NCBI GenBank assembly: GCA_037039685.1
Contig: JAWNGF010000002.1
Coordinates: 5,518,001-5,582,000 of the forward strand
Direction: 5' to 3'
Length of the DNA stretch: 64,000 bases
From: Ceratobasidium sp. AG-K
Lineage: Eukaryota > Basidiomycota > Agaricomycetes > Cantharellales > Ceratobasidiaceae
In this document: positions 34,901 through 46,642 of the stretch, piece by piece
Position numbering within the stretch: the stretch's first letter is position 1
Layout: the number at the start of each line of letters is the position of its first letter
The notes under the pieces: model-generated
Database searches by the model: none
What the model was told of the DNA's origin: nothing
What the model saw: the letters and a program-made list of their open reading frames with translations, nothing else
Position numbers and translations under genes: made by a program

Positions 34901-37900
34901 TGAGGGCGATATGGTTGCAGTCGGTATTGCGGTGCTGCGCGCCAACGACCTCGAGTGCGTCCAAGATAGCACCAACGAGACGATCAGTCTCAGAGAGCAA
35001 GTAATCGGCCATGCGCATGTTTCCGCGAAGTCGGCCAGGCCGAACGAGCGCTCGAATGAAGAAACGGCTGTCGAACTGGTTCTCGCGAGCGACTGCGTGA
35101 TAGACATGCATTTGTTTGTTTTCGACAAAGCATGGTGTGAGCTTGAAGTTGGACAATCGGCTGAGCTCGAGTTGGTATGCGAGGGCAGGCTCAATGTTAC
35201 GAATGGCCTCTTCTTCGCCCCACTGTTCGCCCATGTCGCGCATCGTAAAGTACCACGGATATTGTGCTGGTCGGCAGATGAGGAAACTAACGCGACGGAC
35301 GCCACGTTCGTTGAGGATGTTGACCTTGTTATTCACGAGCGCAAGCAATTTCTCGCGCCACGCCGAGTCCTCCATGTCGTCGGCAGGCGCAAATGCACGC
35401 AGGGCAAAGTAGAGAACATTGGGGGGCTGGTTGCCTTGGCCGTGCCTGCGCGTGTACTCGTCCTGGTTGAAATGAGGCAGCTGGTCGGTGACCTTCTTGA
35501 ACCCCCGGGAAAGAACATCGAAGTTGGGGAATGTGGCGATAGAACCAGTACGAATAGGCTCCCGGCTGTCGACGATGTATGTCAAGTCGCTAACGGACCC
35601 GGCACGCTTGGGAGCGTTGATGCTAGAAAGGGTTAGCTTCAGCAACACCCGCCATTCATCTAGGTACGTACCCGTCATCGAACCGAGGCGTCGATGGGGG
35701 GGAGCTTGACTGGCCAAGCCTAAATCTCCAAGTCACAATGTTAGGCGCGTCGCCGTCGTCCAAATCGTCGCCCTCCTCGTAATCGACCGAAATGAGGTTG
35801 TATGCGCGGTAGGCTCGTCGCACATACACGTCCATCGCGGCTAAATGTACTTTTAGCACTCCATGATCCCGCGAGCATCCTACTCTTACCAAGAGAGATC
35901 CATTGGTCCTTGTGGGTGAAGAACGTTGGCAAGACATCGTAGACGATATACCTCGAATCAGTCAACTCGCGCAGGCTCTCGGCTGAAGGCTGACGATGGC
36001 CGGCACCCTGCTCTCCGTAATATCCAGTCCGGACCGACGCGGTAATAATCTGTTCCATTTGGGACGAGCGCTCTTCGTATGACGGCTGCTGGGTTCGGAT
36101 GAGCACCTCACGGGCTTTGAGGGCAACCTGAGTCGCAGAGCGGCTCTCGAGCGCAGCGATATCGCGCAGCACCTCGTTCAGACTCTCATCAATTCCGCCG
36201 ACGGATGGACCAGGTACCCCACGTTGGATCTCTTCAAGGAGAGCGAGGATAAGCTTGTTCTTGCTTTGAGCCTTGGAATGGCTTAGCACGAGTGCTGCCA
36301 CCTTGTCGAGTTCGGTCTTGTGTTGCTCTCGAAGCTTGAGGACCTTTTCTTCAAACTGTCCACCACCAAACAAGCGCTCGGTCGCCTCGTATCGCTGTAG
36401 CAGGCCGATGATGACTGTCCACTCGTGAATCTTGAGCCCATGTCGGTACCGATCGACGATATCAAATAGGACTTCCATCTGCGCCCGAGCCATTGGGCGG
36501 TCTTGAGCGCGCACGTTCTCTTGCAAATGATTGTCAAGTAACTTGCGCACACGTGCAGCGGGGAACTCGAGTGGCGCCGGCTTGGCATGTGCGGCATCGA
36601 TAGCAGCGCGGACGGCCTCCTCGAGCTTGGCTGGCAGCCGACCAGAGAGTGCTGAAAGAGTCGCGGCGCATTCCGAAAACGGTAACTCGGGATCGTGCAG
36701 GACGTCGAATAGATCCTTCAATGTGGCCGACATGATTGCCTGGTTGTCGAACCCGTCAAGAATGTGGTGCATGACCTCGACTGACGCACGCAGGCGTTGG
36801 TGGGGCTTGTTGCCGATCACGTTGGGGGGACCCATAGCGGGCAAGAGGCCGTCAAAGGGCTTGGCGTGCTTGACACGGGCAGGATCATCGAGAGTAAGGA
36901 TACCGAGAATGTCGCCTGGCTCGAGGCTGACACCTGGTTGCTTGACGAACATGACTGTACCATCCTCAGCGGCGATCAACTGCATGAGCATCTTCATAAC
37001 CTACAAGCCGATCACGATCATCAGTCGATCTCATCTCATCTCATCGAAGCAGCCCAGCTTACCTCGATCTCGGCATAGGGTTCGCCGGCCTTGACGTGGT
37101 CTCCACTATCGACCAAGAAGCGAAGCAACTTGCCGGGACTCGGGCTCCTGAGCTGGGTAGGGTCGTTCTCCTGTTCGATCAAACACGTCTTGGAATCGAC
37201 CATGACGCGCACAGCGCCGACTTCCTCGCGCCAGTACACTGAATGGCTCTTGCCGTCCAACAGGACAAGCAGCCCGCCATCAGCGAGCGGGCGAGCACCA
37301 ACCATCGTACGGCCTCCATTGAGGTAAAGCGTCCAGTTATTAAGCGATGAGCGAGCTGCAGTGAACGAGTAGCGCGTGTTTTCGTAGATAAAGTCGACAC
37401 CAAACACCGTTTTGAGAGTGTCACGAGCGGGGACTTGGCCCTTGTCGAGGATCGCTCGGTACTCGGCCCAACAAGCTTCGCTCATCACGTGGGCCTTCAT
37501 AACGGCGCCACAGATGACGGCGAGGGTCGCGTCTGGTCTCTCAGCAGTCAAATTATTGCTGATCAACGTGTCAAGCCAGCCAGTGGTGAACGTGTTCTCG
37601 GTGAAAGCTTGAGTCTGAAGAAGCTTGATGAGGTACTCGACCGTTGTCCTAAAGTCTCCTCGGATATTGAGCTCCTTGAGCGCGACGACCATATTCTTCC
37701 GGCTCTCCTCGCGGTCCGCGCCGTACGCAAAGATATGTCCAAACTGCGAATCGGCAAACTCGTGCAGGCCACCGGCTGTACCGACTGAAAAGTATCCCCA
37801 CACGTTGGTATTCGACCTAAAGTTGAGTTCCTGTAAACTTCCACTCGAAGGCTTGAACCCAGCATCCGGATTTTCGGCGGTGATTCGGACAGCGACAACG

Positions 37901-39510
37901 TGCCCCTTGGGCTGAGGCTTGCGCTGAAGCTGGGTGGATTCTGGCTTGACCAAGTCAAAATCGATCTCGGACGTGCCATGAGGAGCGAGGCCGTAAAGTT
38001 GGCGAATATCACGGATGTGATGGAGTGGAATACCCATCGCGATTTGCAACTGGGCGGCCGGTAGGTTTACGCCTGTGACCATCTCCGTTGTGGGATGCTC
38101 GACCTGCAGGCGTGGATTAAGCTCCAAGAAGTAAAACAAGTCTTCCGCAGGGCTGTACAAGTCTAAGCCCAAGTAGTTAGATGAGAGATCTGGCGCAAAT
38201 TTGGGAAGTGTCTTACATTCAACGGTTCCAGCGCTTACATATCCAACGAGCTTGGCCAGTCGAACAGCAGCACGTTCCATGTCCTCAAACCTATCACGCT
38301 TCGCAATCGTCACGGGCGCCTCTTCAATAATCTTTTGGTGGCGGCGTTGAACGGAGCAATCTCGCCCGAACAACGAAATAGCGTTGCCATACTGATCGGC
38401 GAGAATTTGAACCTCGAGGTGGCGTGCAGAGCCGGCAAGCTTCATGATGAAGATGGGCGATCCTAAATAAAACACGTTAGAATATGCGCATGGGTATAGC
38501 GGAGAACCACATACCTGGAACCTCTCCAGCAACTGCGTTGTATGCGTTTTTGAATGTGCTCGCACTATCGACTTTTCGAATTCCTTTTCCTCCTCCACCC
38601 TCGCTTGCTTTGATCATTACCGGCCAACCGATTTTCTCGGCCCGATCAAGACCCTCTTCCACGCTGGTAACGCATGCCGCCTTGTATGCATCGTCGGGGA
38701 CCTCGACAAAGCCAGACGAGTTGACCTTGGTATCCGCAATACCAGTGCCAGACCACGCCATGGTGGGTACATCAGCTGACTGCGCCACGATAGTAGAGGA
38801 GATCTTGTCTCCCAGTGACCTCATTGCAGATCCTGGGGGTCCAATAAAGACGATTTTGCTGGCAGAAGCCGCAAGGGATTCAGGCAATCTAGGATTTTCA
38901 GACGCGTGGCCCCAGCCTGCCCAAACAGCATGCACACCGGCGCGTTCCGCTACATCGACGATGAGGTCGACATTCGCATAATTGTTGTTATTGCTTCCGC
39001 CTGCGACATGCTTTCAGTGCAAGCAGGGTGAGCGTGAGGCATAGGGCTTACCAGGGACTTCGACATAACGATCGGCCATCCTGATATAGTCCGCATTGAC
39101 CTTGAGATCTTCGGGCGTCGCCATGACCGTAAATTCGACGGCTCGTTCCGTGCCAAACGTCTCGTAACACCACTGGCGTACGGAGCGGATTTCTTTTACT
39201 GCCGCTATGCCTAAAGCAGGAAAATGCATGTCAGATATAGCACAGAGTGGCAAACCCCAGACCTACCATTGTTGGCAATGAGGACCTACACGAGGAGAGG
39301 CGTTTAGCATTTGTTAGTGCAAAGCGGGGCAGCACACCTTAGTGATGACGGTGTGTCCGCCCTGAGCTTTTACATGCTCATAAACCTTGTCGTGAGTCGC
39401 AGACTCAATCGAGTTTCCCCCTACTCGAATTGTAGTGAAGATCCTTGGGATGAAGATCGGGGGAACTTACCGACAAAGTGCTGTACTTTGGAGTGGTCGA
39501 TATCAACCAT
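31951..39510 (-). CDS. ACC1: Acetyl-CoA carboxylase (multidomain, biotin-dependent)
   Basis: ACC carboxylates acetyl-CoA to malonyl-CoA, the committed step of fatty acid synthesis, in the cytosol. The ATG at 39508-39510 starts [13 protein letters not shown], and a 19-base microexon at 39267-39285 supplies VLIANN. Biotin carboxylase motifs follow ([62 protein letters not shown]). The biotinyl site is VMKM with an intron just upstream near 37000. The central domain covers about 36.9-35.9 kb. The carboxyltransferase has [52 protein letters not shown] and [14 protein letters not shown]. The C-terminus runs through [15 protein letters not shown] to the stop at 31951. Roughly 2,200 residues, the usual length. 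No broken exon was found. The largest and clearest gene here. Confidence 0.96.
37021..37047. repeat. Short CATCT-like microsatellite in an ACC1 intron
   Basis: Four near-perfect units of tctca/catct lie in tandem in the short intron just before the biotinyl exon of ACC1. The tract is small and probably neutral, but it may vary in length between strains. Confidence 0.7.
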
Positions 39511-40833
39511 GGTGGAAGGAATTGCGCCTAGCAAATGGGGCGAAATGAATTTATGCTTTCCGCAACGTGCCCCCAACGCGTATGCCGTCGGGACAACTAT
39601 TGGGGTGAAGGGGTGGGGAGATCACCTAAGCGGCTGACAATTGAGCCGTGACTCAGGGTCTCCATACCGTCCGCACTCGCGTATAAGACTTTCGAAGGTA
39701 TTTTCAGCGCATCAAACATATGTACCATATAGCTTAAAACATTCAAACTCTCCTGAGAAATCCCATGAGGTATTTCCCATAGGAATCGGCGCATAACGCT
39801 CGATGATACCTCAGTGTCTGGCCTGCTGGGGATAAATAACAAATACCGAATCATAGATGACGTAAGTCGCACGAATCCACCTCGAGGAAAACTTGACAAG
39901 GACGCGCATCCGCATCGCTCCGAACTACCGAGCCCAATGCCCACCACGCAGGTGACGGTTGACCAGCAGAATCAGGCTTCCCAACTCGCGCCGTCACCTT
40001 CTGCGTGGTGATTTATGTCGTCTTGTACGTCGTAGGCACAGAGGCACCGTGAAACAGGAGCATACAGCCCGGAACAAAGGCCGACGGGGACTGCATGGGT
40101 GATATGCGCGCTCCTATCAAAAATGCATGCCGGATTCGAGTCGGAAACATCTGTGATCCCTGGAAACCAGTGTGTCTTGATATGGCAATCCCAGCCAAGG
40201 CCGGCCTCATACGCGGGTATTCGAGCCGCTCCGGTCACAGCTTAAGTAGGGCTTGTCGCCTAGTGGCTTCGTTGGAAGCAGGCACCATAGCTGCTCCGGT
40301 AATTGGAACTAGCCTTTATGCGCATCGGAATACCGTCCCACGAATTTTAGAAGGGGCCAATCGGGGCACATGATATCGCATGAGTTCTATATTAGCCACC
40401 CAGAACGCGAAGTGCCAAACACACAGCTCTGAGTCAAATCGAGTAGAATTAAAACATGGACAAACCCTCATCCGAGACTACACCATACCCTTGACAGGGT
40501 TAGTGGGGGTCGTCCCGCGACGATCGAGCCCCTGTACGACCTACAGCATGACGATCGAGTGCAAGTGTAGTCTACAGCACCCAATCAACGGGCGTTAGAC
40601 AGCCACCTTCGTGGTATTTTCAAGTGGACCCGAGCACGACCGGCTGCTCGTCCCTGTAACCGACCCACATCCGAGGCATCCTCTCACCCCTATGCAAGGA
40701 TGTGTCACAAATATTGGGCCATATTTTATCTCTGTCCTTAAGACCCCCTGTTCAACATGGACTGTTTTCATCTCCGCCCTCGAATGCTAAACTCGCCGCA
40801 ATAACACTAAATCCTTCGAGTTCTAGCTTTACT
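39511..40833. other. Divergent intergenic region upstream of ACC1
   Basis: About 1.3 kb separates the ACC1 start (minus) from the next plus-strand gene. It should hold both promoters and any ACC1 5' UTR introns. No open frame shows motifs. I searched by eye for tRNA-like arms and transposon ends and found none. Confidence 0.4.
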
Positions 40834-42230
40834 ATGGACGTGACTACGCACATCGTTGCCCCACACACTCACCTAGCCCGACACGATTCCCTTGCTGGTT
40901 CTCTCGATGCCATCTTTCGGGAGCATCACTTCCCCCCTGCAATTCTCCAATACACGTTCATCGACCGCCGCCCCGCAACGCACTATACTGAACTCGTCAA
41001 CCTTCTTACGCCTTTCCCAAGCCAGCCGACGAGCGAGTTCCTAGAGGAGATCGGGCGCGTGGTCGCGCCTGCTCAAACAAGGTTCACCACACTCATGAGC
41101 TCACACTATCCACCTGTCTTTCCCCCCATCCCGGCGACGACGCTATATGCGGTTCCCAATGAGGACAAGTTCGTTGTGGCTCGATCATCGCTTCAGCTAG
41201 TTAGGGACCAATATAGCGCCATTACCCCGCCAGTCGATAATTTCACAAGCGAGTTCGAGAGCATGCTCGTCATGGATTCGGATTTCACAGACCAGGTCCG
41301 AGCGACTCTAAAAGCGTCATTCATCGTAAAGGTACGCCCACCCGCTCCGCTGTTTCAGCAACCCCTGAGCTCCCACTATAGACAAATCCGGACAAACCAA
41401 GTACCGCAACGCTCACCATTGGCTGCCCTTCGTACGCCATTCATTCCGGCCGTTTGCAATCGGGCAGGACTGACCGGCATGGATACGTCCTGCATTCGCT
41501 CTCGGCCACGGCGCGGCAGGATCCAATCACCACCACACCGTACGAGTTCACCCCACATTTCACCCCACGCGACCTGAGGTTCGAGCGAGTGTGTAATGGA
41601 CTGCGCTACGAATGTACTTGGCTCTGGGAAGTTCTTGATGCAGAGCTGCGCACGGCGGGGGTTGGAGCAGGCGCGGATTCTAACCAGCTCGGCGCAAAGG
41701 CGACCGGCGAATCCGGCAACAGTGGCGATGCGCCGGCAATTTCCAAGCCGGAATCTGGCGCGGCGCGACTGCCAAAAGAGTACATTACTGTGACTGTGCC
41801 TCTTGCTGCTGCTTCCCAGCCGAACCCACTCCACATCACATTCACTGCTACGCTCACATCTGCCGCGGGCCTAGACGCAATCGATGCTGTCCACCGGACT
41901 GGACAGTGGGCGGATCGCACCACGTTGGAGGGACTCCAACGTGCGTTCGATAGTGCCCACCCTGCGATGCAAGTCGTGCATCATGTGGTACGGATCGACA
42001 TTCCAGACGTCAGTGAGTTGGTGCGAGATGGGCTGGCACAAGAGGGGGGCACTCTTGGAGGATTGCAGGGTGAGGGAATTGGGGGGATGATGGTAGAGGG
42101 AGTATATGCATCTATGCCCAGGCCTAATGCTTATTCCGGGGAAGTGCGCGTCAGTCTCGATCGTGACGCAGGCGTGGTAGGGAGACGGGGGGACGAGGAC
42201 GAGGAAGGCAATTCAGATGAAGACGGGTGA
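40834..42230 (+). CDS. Hypothetical protein with acidic C-terminus
   Basis: I do not recognise this family. The ATG at 40834 starts MDVTTHIVAPHTHLARHDSL. The first exon ends SFIVK at a gtacgc donor (about 41332). It splices at about 41382 to TNPDKPSTATLTIGCPSYAIHSGRL, and the frame then runs open to the stop at 42230. The N-terminal half is mixed alpha/beta (FIDRRPATHYTELVNLL, HYPPVFPPIP). The second half has ITTTPYEFTPHFTPRDLRFERVCNGLRY, a charged linker and HVVRIDIPDVSELVRDGLAQ. It ends in an acidic tail (RRGDEDEEGNSDEDG). About 450 residues, no signal peptide or TM, so probably cytosolic or nuclear. An intact coding exon is clear; the role is unknown. Confidence 0.75.
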
Positions 42231-42664
42231 TTTGGGGTGTCGCATTGATTCGGGCCGGTTGGGCAAAAATTGATTTACCGTGTAGGATAGCTTTGCATTT
42301 CCATGTCTTAATTTCTTGTAGCTATGTATCGGCCTTTGAGATGTAATACTTCGCCCCTGTAAATCTGTAGCGTGATCGCATCTTGTAAATTGCTCCGTGG
42401 CAACATATGAGGCTAAGTTTCTCTATCTAAATAATGCCAAATGCAGATCACCAAGATCTGGATCTTCGAGCATTTGTTGGAACCAACCCCCACAAGTCCC
42501 AGACGTATGAAAGTCCAAGCCAAGTAACGAAGCAGAAAGGCACAATTGGATATATATCATACACATTGCCCTTGCCTAATCTATTTGTATATACTATTCC
42601 AGAAGACTACAAGCGAGGCCCAGACGAGTGGTACGTCTGGCTACCCGATATCGAGGCAAACTAG
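42231..42664. other. Convergent intergenic region
   Basis: About 430 bases between converging genes. A 76-codon plus-strand frame at 42434-42664 starts at an ATG but has no motif and abuts the stop codon of the opposite SNARE gene. I read it as 3' UTR sequence. Confidence 0.4.
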
Positions 42665-43938
42665 TTACTTGATACGCTTGAGGCGATCTGTTGCGCGCAC
42701 GACCTTGGAATCGAGTTGATCTGTCTTGGTGTTGAGCTTGTTGAGGCGCGCATTTTGGGCATCGAGCTCTTGGCCGGATGCCGTCGCCAATGCCTTGAGC
42801 CGCTTAGCGACATCATGAATCTCATCCAAGTTGTCATCTAGACCGGCAGTCAGTTCCATACCGGGAGTAAGCAAAGAAGGTATGCACTAACCCAACTCGT
42901 CCTCAAGCTCATCATCCGAAGCCGTAGCCTCGAACTGATACCTCGCCCTCGCAGCTTGGCGTGCCCTCTGCTGCTCAGGGACCATGTTCCTACGACCGCC
43001 CGAAATCCCTTCCTCGTCTCCATAACCGTCGTCTGCTCCGCCTGAGCGCTGGCCATAGGTCGCAGCGCGCCCGATGCGGTTTTGAGTATCACGCACATCG
43101 ACAGCCGCATTTTCACGCTCGAGACGCTCCTGTTCGTGCCGGTCGGCGATGCGCTGATCTTCCTTGGCGCGTTTGGAGTCCTTGTTGAAGACAATAACGG
43201 GACGGAAAATGGACCGGTTGAGTTGTTTGAGTTCGTCGGTCTTGTCTTCGGCACGGTTGGTAGAACCTTTGGCGAGGTCGAGGTGACGCTCAGTATTGGC
43301 AAGTTTTTCTATTCGGATACAGTGTCAGCGCGTGATAATGGGTTGCTGATATACGGGTGCTTACCAGACTGATCACCGAGCTTCAAAAGCGTGTTGCGAG
43401 CCGTTTCTTCAGCCTCGCGCGCGATTCTCAACGCGTTACGGGTACTCTGGACCGACTCTTGCTTCAACTGCCTGGTATCCTGCTTAATTCCTTCAACATC
43501 TTCCTCTTCCTCCTGGGCTGTTCTCTCTCTATTAGGATCGTCATCGAATCGGCGCCGAGGCTGTGTGGGTTGGTGTCCGGCGAATAGCTCGGCACGGTCA
43601 TTATCGACATTTCCGTACCCACGGGAATATTTGTCACCAACACCAGCGTTGCGGTAGTACGGGTCATTTGGGCGTGGCTGAGAAGAACCAGCGCTCGCGT
43701 ATGGGTCGCCATCGCGAGATTGATTGTACGTGCTCGAGTTAGAGCGGTAGCTTGGTGGAGGGTTGATGCTCGCCGCGTCATCTTGACGGTTAGTTCTCGA
43801 GCTGGAAAAGAGTTCCTGACGATTATTGTCTTCTTCAGTTTGATTGCTGTATCCGTAACCTCCACGAGGGGCGGGAGCGGACTCAGCGACGGGGGGAACC
43901 TCGTTGCGACTGCTGCTGCGGCTGAACCAGGAAGGCAT
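42665..43938 (-). CDS. SEC9: SNAP-25/Sec9-type plasma-membrane t-SNARE
   Basis: Sec9 pairs with a syntaxin and a v-SNARE to drive fusion of secretory vesicles with the plasma membrane. The ATG at 43936-43938 starts MPSWFSRSSSRNEVPP. A long Ser/Asn/Tyr/Arg-rich disordered N-terminus follows, as in fungal Sec9. The first SNARE helix runs from EEEEDVEGIKQDTRQLKQESV to TLLKLGDQS and continues after an intron (about 43365-43306) into EKLANTERHLDLAKGSTNRAED. The second helix is in the last two exons (YQFEATASDDELEDELG, then DNLDEIHDVAKRLKALATASG and LNKLNTKTDQLDSKVVRATDRLKRIK). The two Q-SNARE helices without a TM segment are diagnostic. No Cys cluster for palmitoylation is seen, as in yeast Sec9. 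Complete. Confidence 0.92.
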
Positions 43939-44312
43939 GATGGTGGTAGTTGGTAAGAGGAAAAAGTAGAAAGGAGCCTTTATGGAGACTGAAAGTGCTG
44001 TGTCGTCGGTCGAACAAGGCGGTGGTTGACACGGAGGCAGTCCCTTGGGACTCATATGTTACCTAATCGGGAGACCGGCGCTTATCACCGTTGGCGATGA
44101 AGTAAAAGCTACGAAAATCTACACGCCGTGCTTGTTTTAGACAGAGCGATGAATGGAATATTAAGCCGGCGGTATCTCCGAATTAAATTAACTTTGCCGC
44201 GTGTATTTCATTTTTAACCCCAAATGTCCATGCATATATTTCGTATTATACATCTACTCATAACCCTAAACAAACCGCATAAGTCTAGTAAACAATGATC
44301 TAAGCATCCACC
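43939..44312. other. Intergenic region between SEC9 and xylulokinase genes
   Basis: About 370 bases hold the SEC9 promoter and the xylulokinase 3' UTR, both on the minus strand. The AT-rich part at 44170-44270 is likely the 3' UTR and polyadenylation area of the kinase. Nothing else is seen. Confidence 0.4.
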
Positions 44313-46294
44313 TCAAAAGCCAAGCGACCTCCAAATTGACCCCCAGATGCCACTGGAAGGCTTGACAGCGTTCACAGTCACCTTGACCGAGTTGAGCTTG
44401 GTCGCGGCCACCAAGTCCCGCTCCTTGCAAATCTTGACGACCTGCTCCTCGTTTTGCTTGTATACGTCCAACAATGACTCGTACACCTTGGACGCGTCCT
44501 TGTGCGGCTCGGCCACAAGGTGAACCCTGACGCCTCCACCCTCTCGGGTCGCTTCGAACGGAATCTCCTCGCGTCGGCCTTCCCACTCTTGGGCGTGGTC
44601 CAGACCTTGGGTCGCCCCCGTCGCTCGGTACCAACCCCAGCGAGCGAGCAGAGCTCCACCGACGGTCGCAGACCCAGATGCGTCGGCGACGTACACGGGC
44701 AAGTCCAACACGTCCGCGCAGATCTGTTGGAACGCCTCGTTGGTCGACGACCCGCCAGTCACAATACACCTCTTCACGCTCCCGTCACCATGCAGAATTG
44801 TCTGCAGACGCGACTTGATGCTCATCAACTGCGACTCGAGCACCGCCCGGGCGTGTTCGGCTGGAGTGAGGGCCTGGGCTTGGACCGGCTTGGTGCCTTG
44901 GAAATAAAACTCGCCATAGACCCCGTCGGGGATGATTTCGCGGAGGGTAAAGTAGAAGCCGAATTTGGAGTTGTTGCCCGCGGGGGTGTGGTCGAGGAGG
45001 CTGTTGAATGCGTCCCAGGATTTTTGGGCGTGGTTGTCTCGGACGGCTTCGCGGGTCAGGCCGCCGTTTTTGTAGCAGAGCATGGCGATGGAGCCGCCTG
45101 TGATATTGTTAGTCAGGACGGGTGTTTATGGAGGTTTACTTACCTGATGTCGTCGGGTGTGAGAGGATGTGAGAAGTTGTGGTACATGTAGGAGGCTCGG
45201 GTGAAGGCGGGATGGAAACTAGGAGGGTGGTCGAGGTCCCCAGGGACAGAATGGCGTCTCCAGGGGACGAAAGCATGACGATCGACGAAGGATTGTCGCC
45301 CGTAAACGGAGTCACAATGCAATCTGCACGCATATATCAGCTCGGGTCAAATACAAATGCACACGACATACCCGAGTTGAATCCAAACCTGTCGACCCAC
45401 CACGATGAAACCTTACCCATGTTCGTACCGCCCATGACTGGCTCGCCGCCCAACTTGGCCCGCAACTCGTCTCCCTTGCCCTTGCCGCCGGAACATACGT
45501 CCAACAACTTCTCGTCATATTTACATGTGTGAACGTTCATCAGGTTCATCCCGCTCGCATCAGAGATTTCAACCGGTGCAATCTTGCCCAAGAACAAACT
45601 CGTAATAAACGACGAAATGAGCGAAATATGAGCCGTGCGCTCGTACACGTCCGGAGTGCGAGACGCGACCTGTCAAACGTTAGTTTGGTCGTGTGACTAG
45701 GTGGGAGCGAAGTACCTTGAGGATTTGAGATCCGGTGAAGCGCTCATAGGCCCTGCTGCCTGTCAGATCAGATAGCTGTTGCGGTCCACCGACTGCGGCC
45801 TCGATAACGCGGCACTCTGGCCCAGTGCTAAAGTCTTGCCAGATAGGTGCGTTTTGGAGGGAGAATGCCTGAGGGGAGAGTTGGCTCGTGATCGACTCTT
45901 TGGACCTAAGATTTGCAAGAAGCTTGGTGGCGGACGACGACCAATATACGGAACCGTGTTGCTAAATACAAGGTCAGCGCCGGAAAGATGAGGACAGGCT
46001 GAAACTCACCTGGGCGGCCCCTCCGACTGCCAAGACTCGTCCAAATTCGAGTCCAGCGTCCTTGAGGCGCTCCATTACGAGGTCGAGCGCCTCGAGAAAG
46101 AGCTCGACGGGCGTGGTGATTTCGCCATCGCCAGCGGGGCTCACGATAGAGCCATTGGAGGTACCGTGACGTGGCAAGTCCTTGTCAAAGTTGACGGTCG
46201 CAGCGACGAGGACCTGATCCGAGCCGAGGGAAATGGCAGAGGCCTTGAGTGCCTGGGTGGACAAGTCGAATCCAAGAAAGAGAGGGGCGAACAT
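44313..46294 (-). CDS. XKS1: D-xylulokinase (FGGY carbohydrate kinase)
   Basis: Xylulokinase phosphorylates D-xylulose to xylulose-5-phosphate, feeding xylose and arabinose into the pentose phosphate pathway. The ATG at 46292-46294 starts MFAPLFLGFDLSTQALKASA, the FGGY N-terminal nucleotide-binding strand. Downstream exons give QHGSVYW with the family histidine, APIWQDFSTGPECR, GSRAYERFTGSQILK and ISDASGMNLMNV. An exon at about 45312 gives DCIVTPFTGDNPSSI and the phosphate-binding GDAILSLGTSTTLLV. The final exon has GGSIAMLCYKNGGLTREAVRD, KRCIVTGGSSTNEAFQQICADVL and SGSATVGGALLARWGWY, the adenosine motif. It ends GIWGSIWRSLGF at 44313. Length (about 560 residues) fits fungal xylulokinase. No lost catalytic motif was noticed. 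Confidence 0.92.
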
Positions 46295-46642
46295 GGTAGG
46301 GCGGACTGGGGAGACATCCGAAAGGCTATTTCGCTTTTATAGCGTTGCGGCCGAGGGGTGCGACCGGGCGTGGGTTGGACTACTCTAATGGCCCGGATTC
46401 CGGGCCCGGCGAACGGCCCGATTTGGACGTTCCTCCGAGCCTAGACCAGGTCACAGTAGAAGGCACATAACTAAGCATAATTTTTTGTGTTTTACCCCGG
46501 CAGGTTGTCCGTACACGTCCTCGGAGTAAATTCGACGATTAGAAGTCGAGGGAGAGCGCATAGAGTCAGGTATTTCATTTGGCGCTTACAAAGGCACGTG
46601 TGCTGATGTTTGCAAATCCAGTTGTTTTCTCTCAACCACAAC
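46295..46642. promoter_or_regulatory. 348-bp divergent promoter region (xylulokinase / U2AF)
   Basis: The start codons of the xylulokinase (minus) and U2AF (plus) genes are 348 bases apart, so the two promoters share this interval. A GC-rich part near 46340-46440 contains several ggcccg/cgggcc repeats close to the xylulokinase side. An AT-rich stretch (cataattttttgtgttttacc) is near 46478. Element identity is not proven. Confidence 0.5.

Noticed and set aside
34215..35636. A 473-codon open frame on the plus strand inside the acetyl-CoA carboxylase gene
   Set aside because: It is antisense to clear carboxyltransferase exons and contains no motif. High-GC3 codon use commonly leaves the opposite strand open.
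42434..42664. A 76-codon ATG-started plus-strand frame
   Set aside because: It lies in the short space between converging genes and runs up to the opposite gene's stop codon. It is likely 3' UTR.
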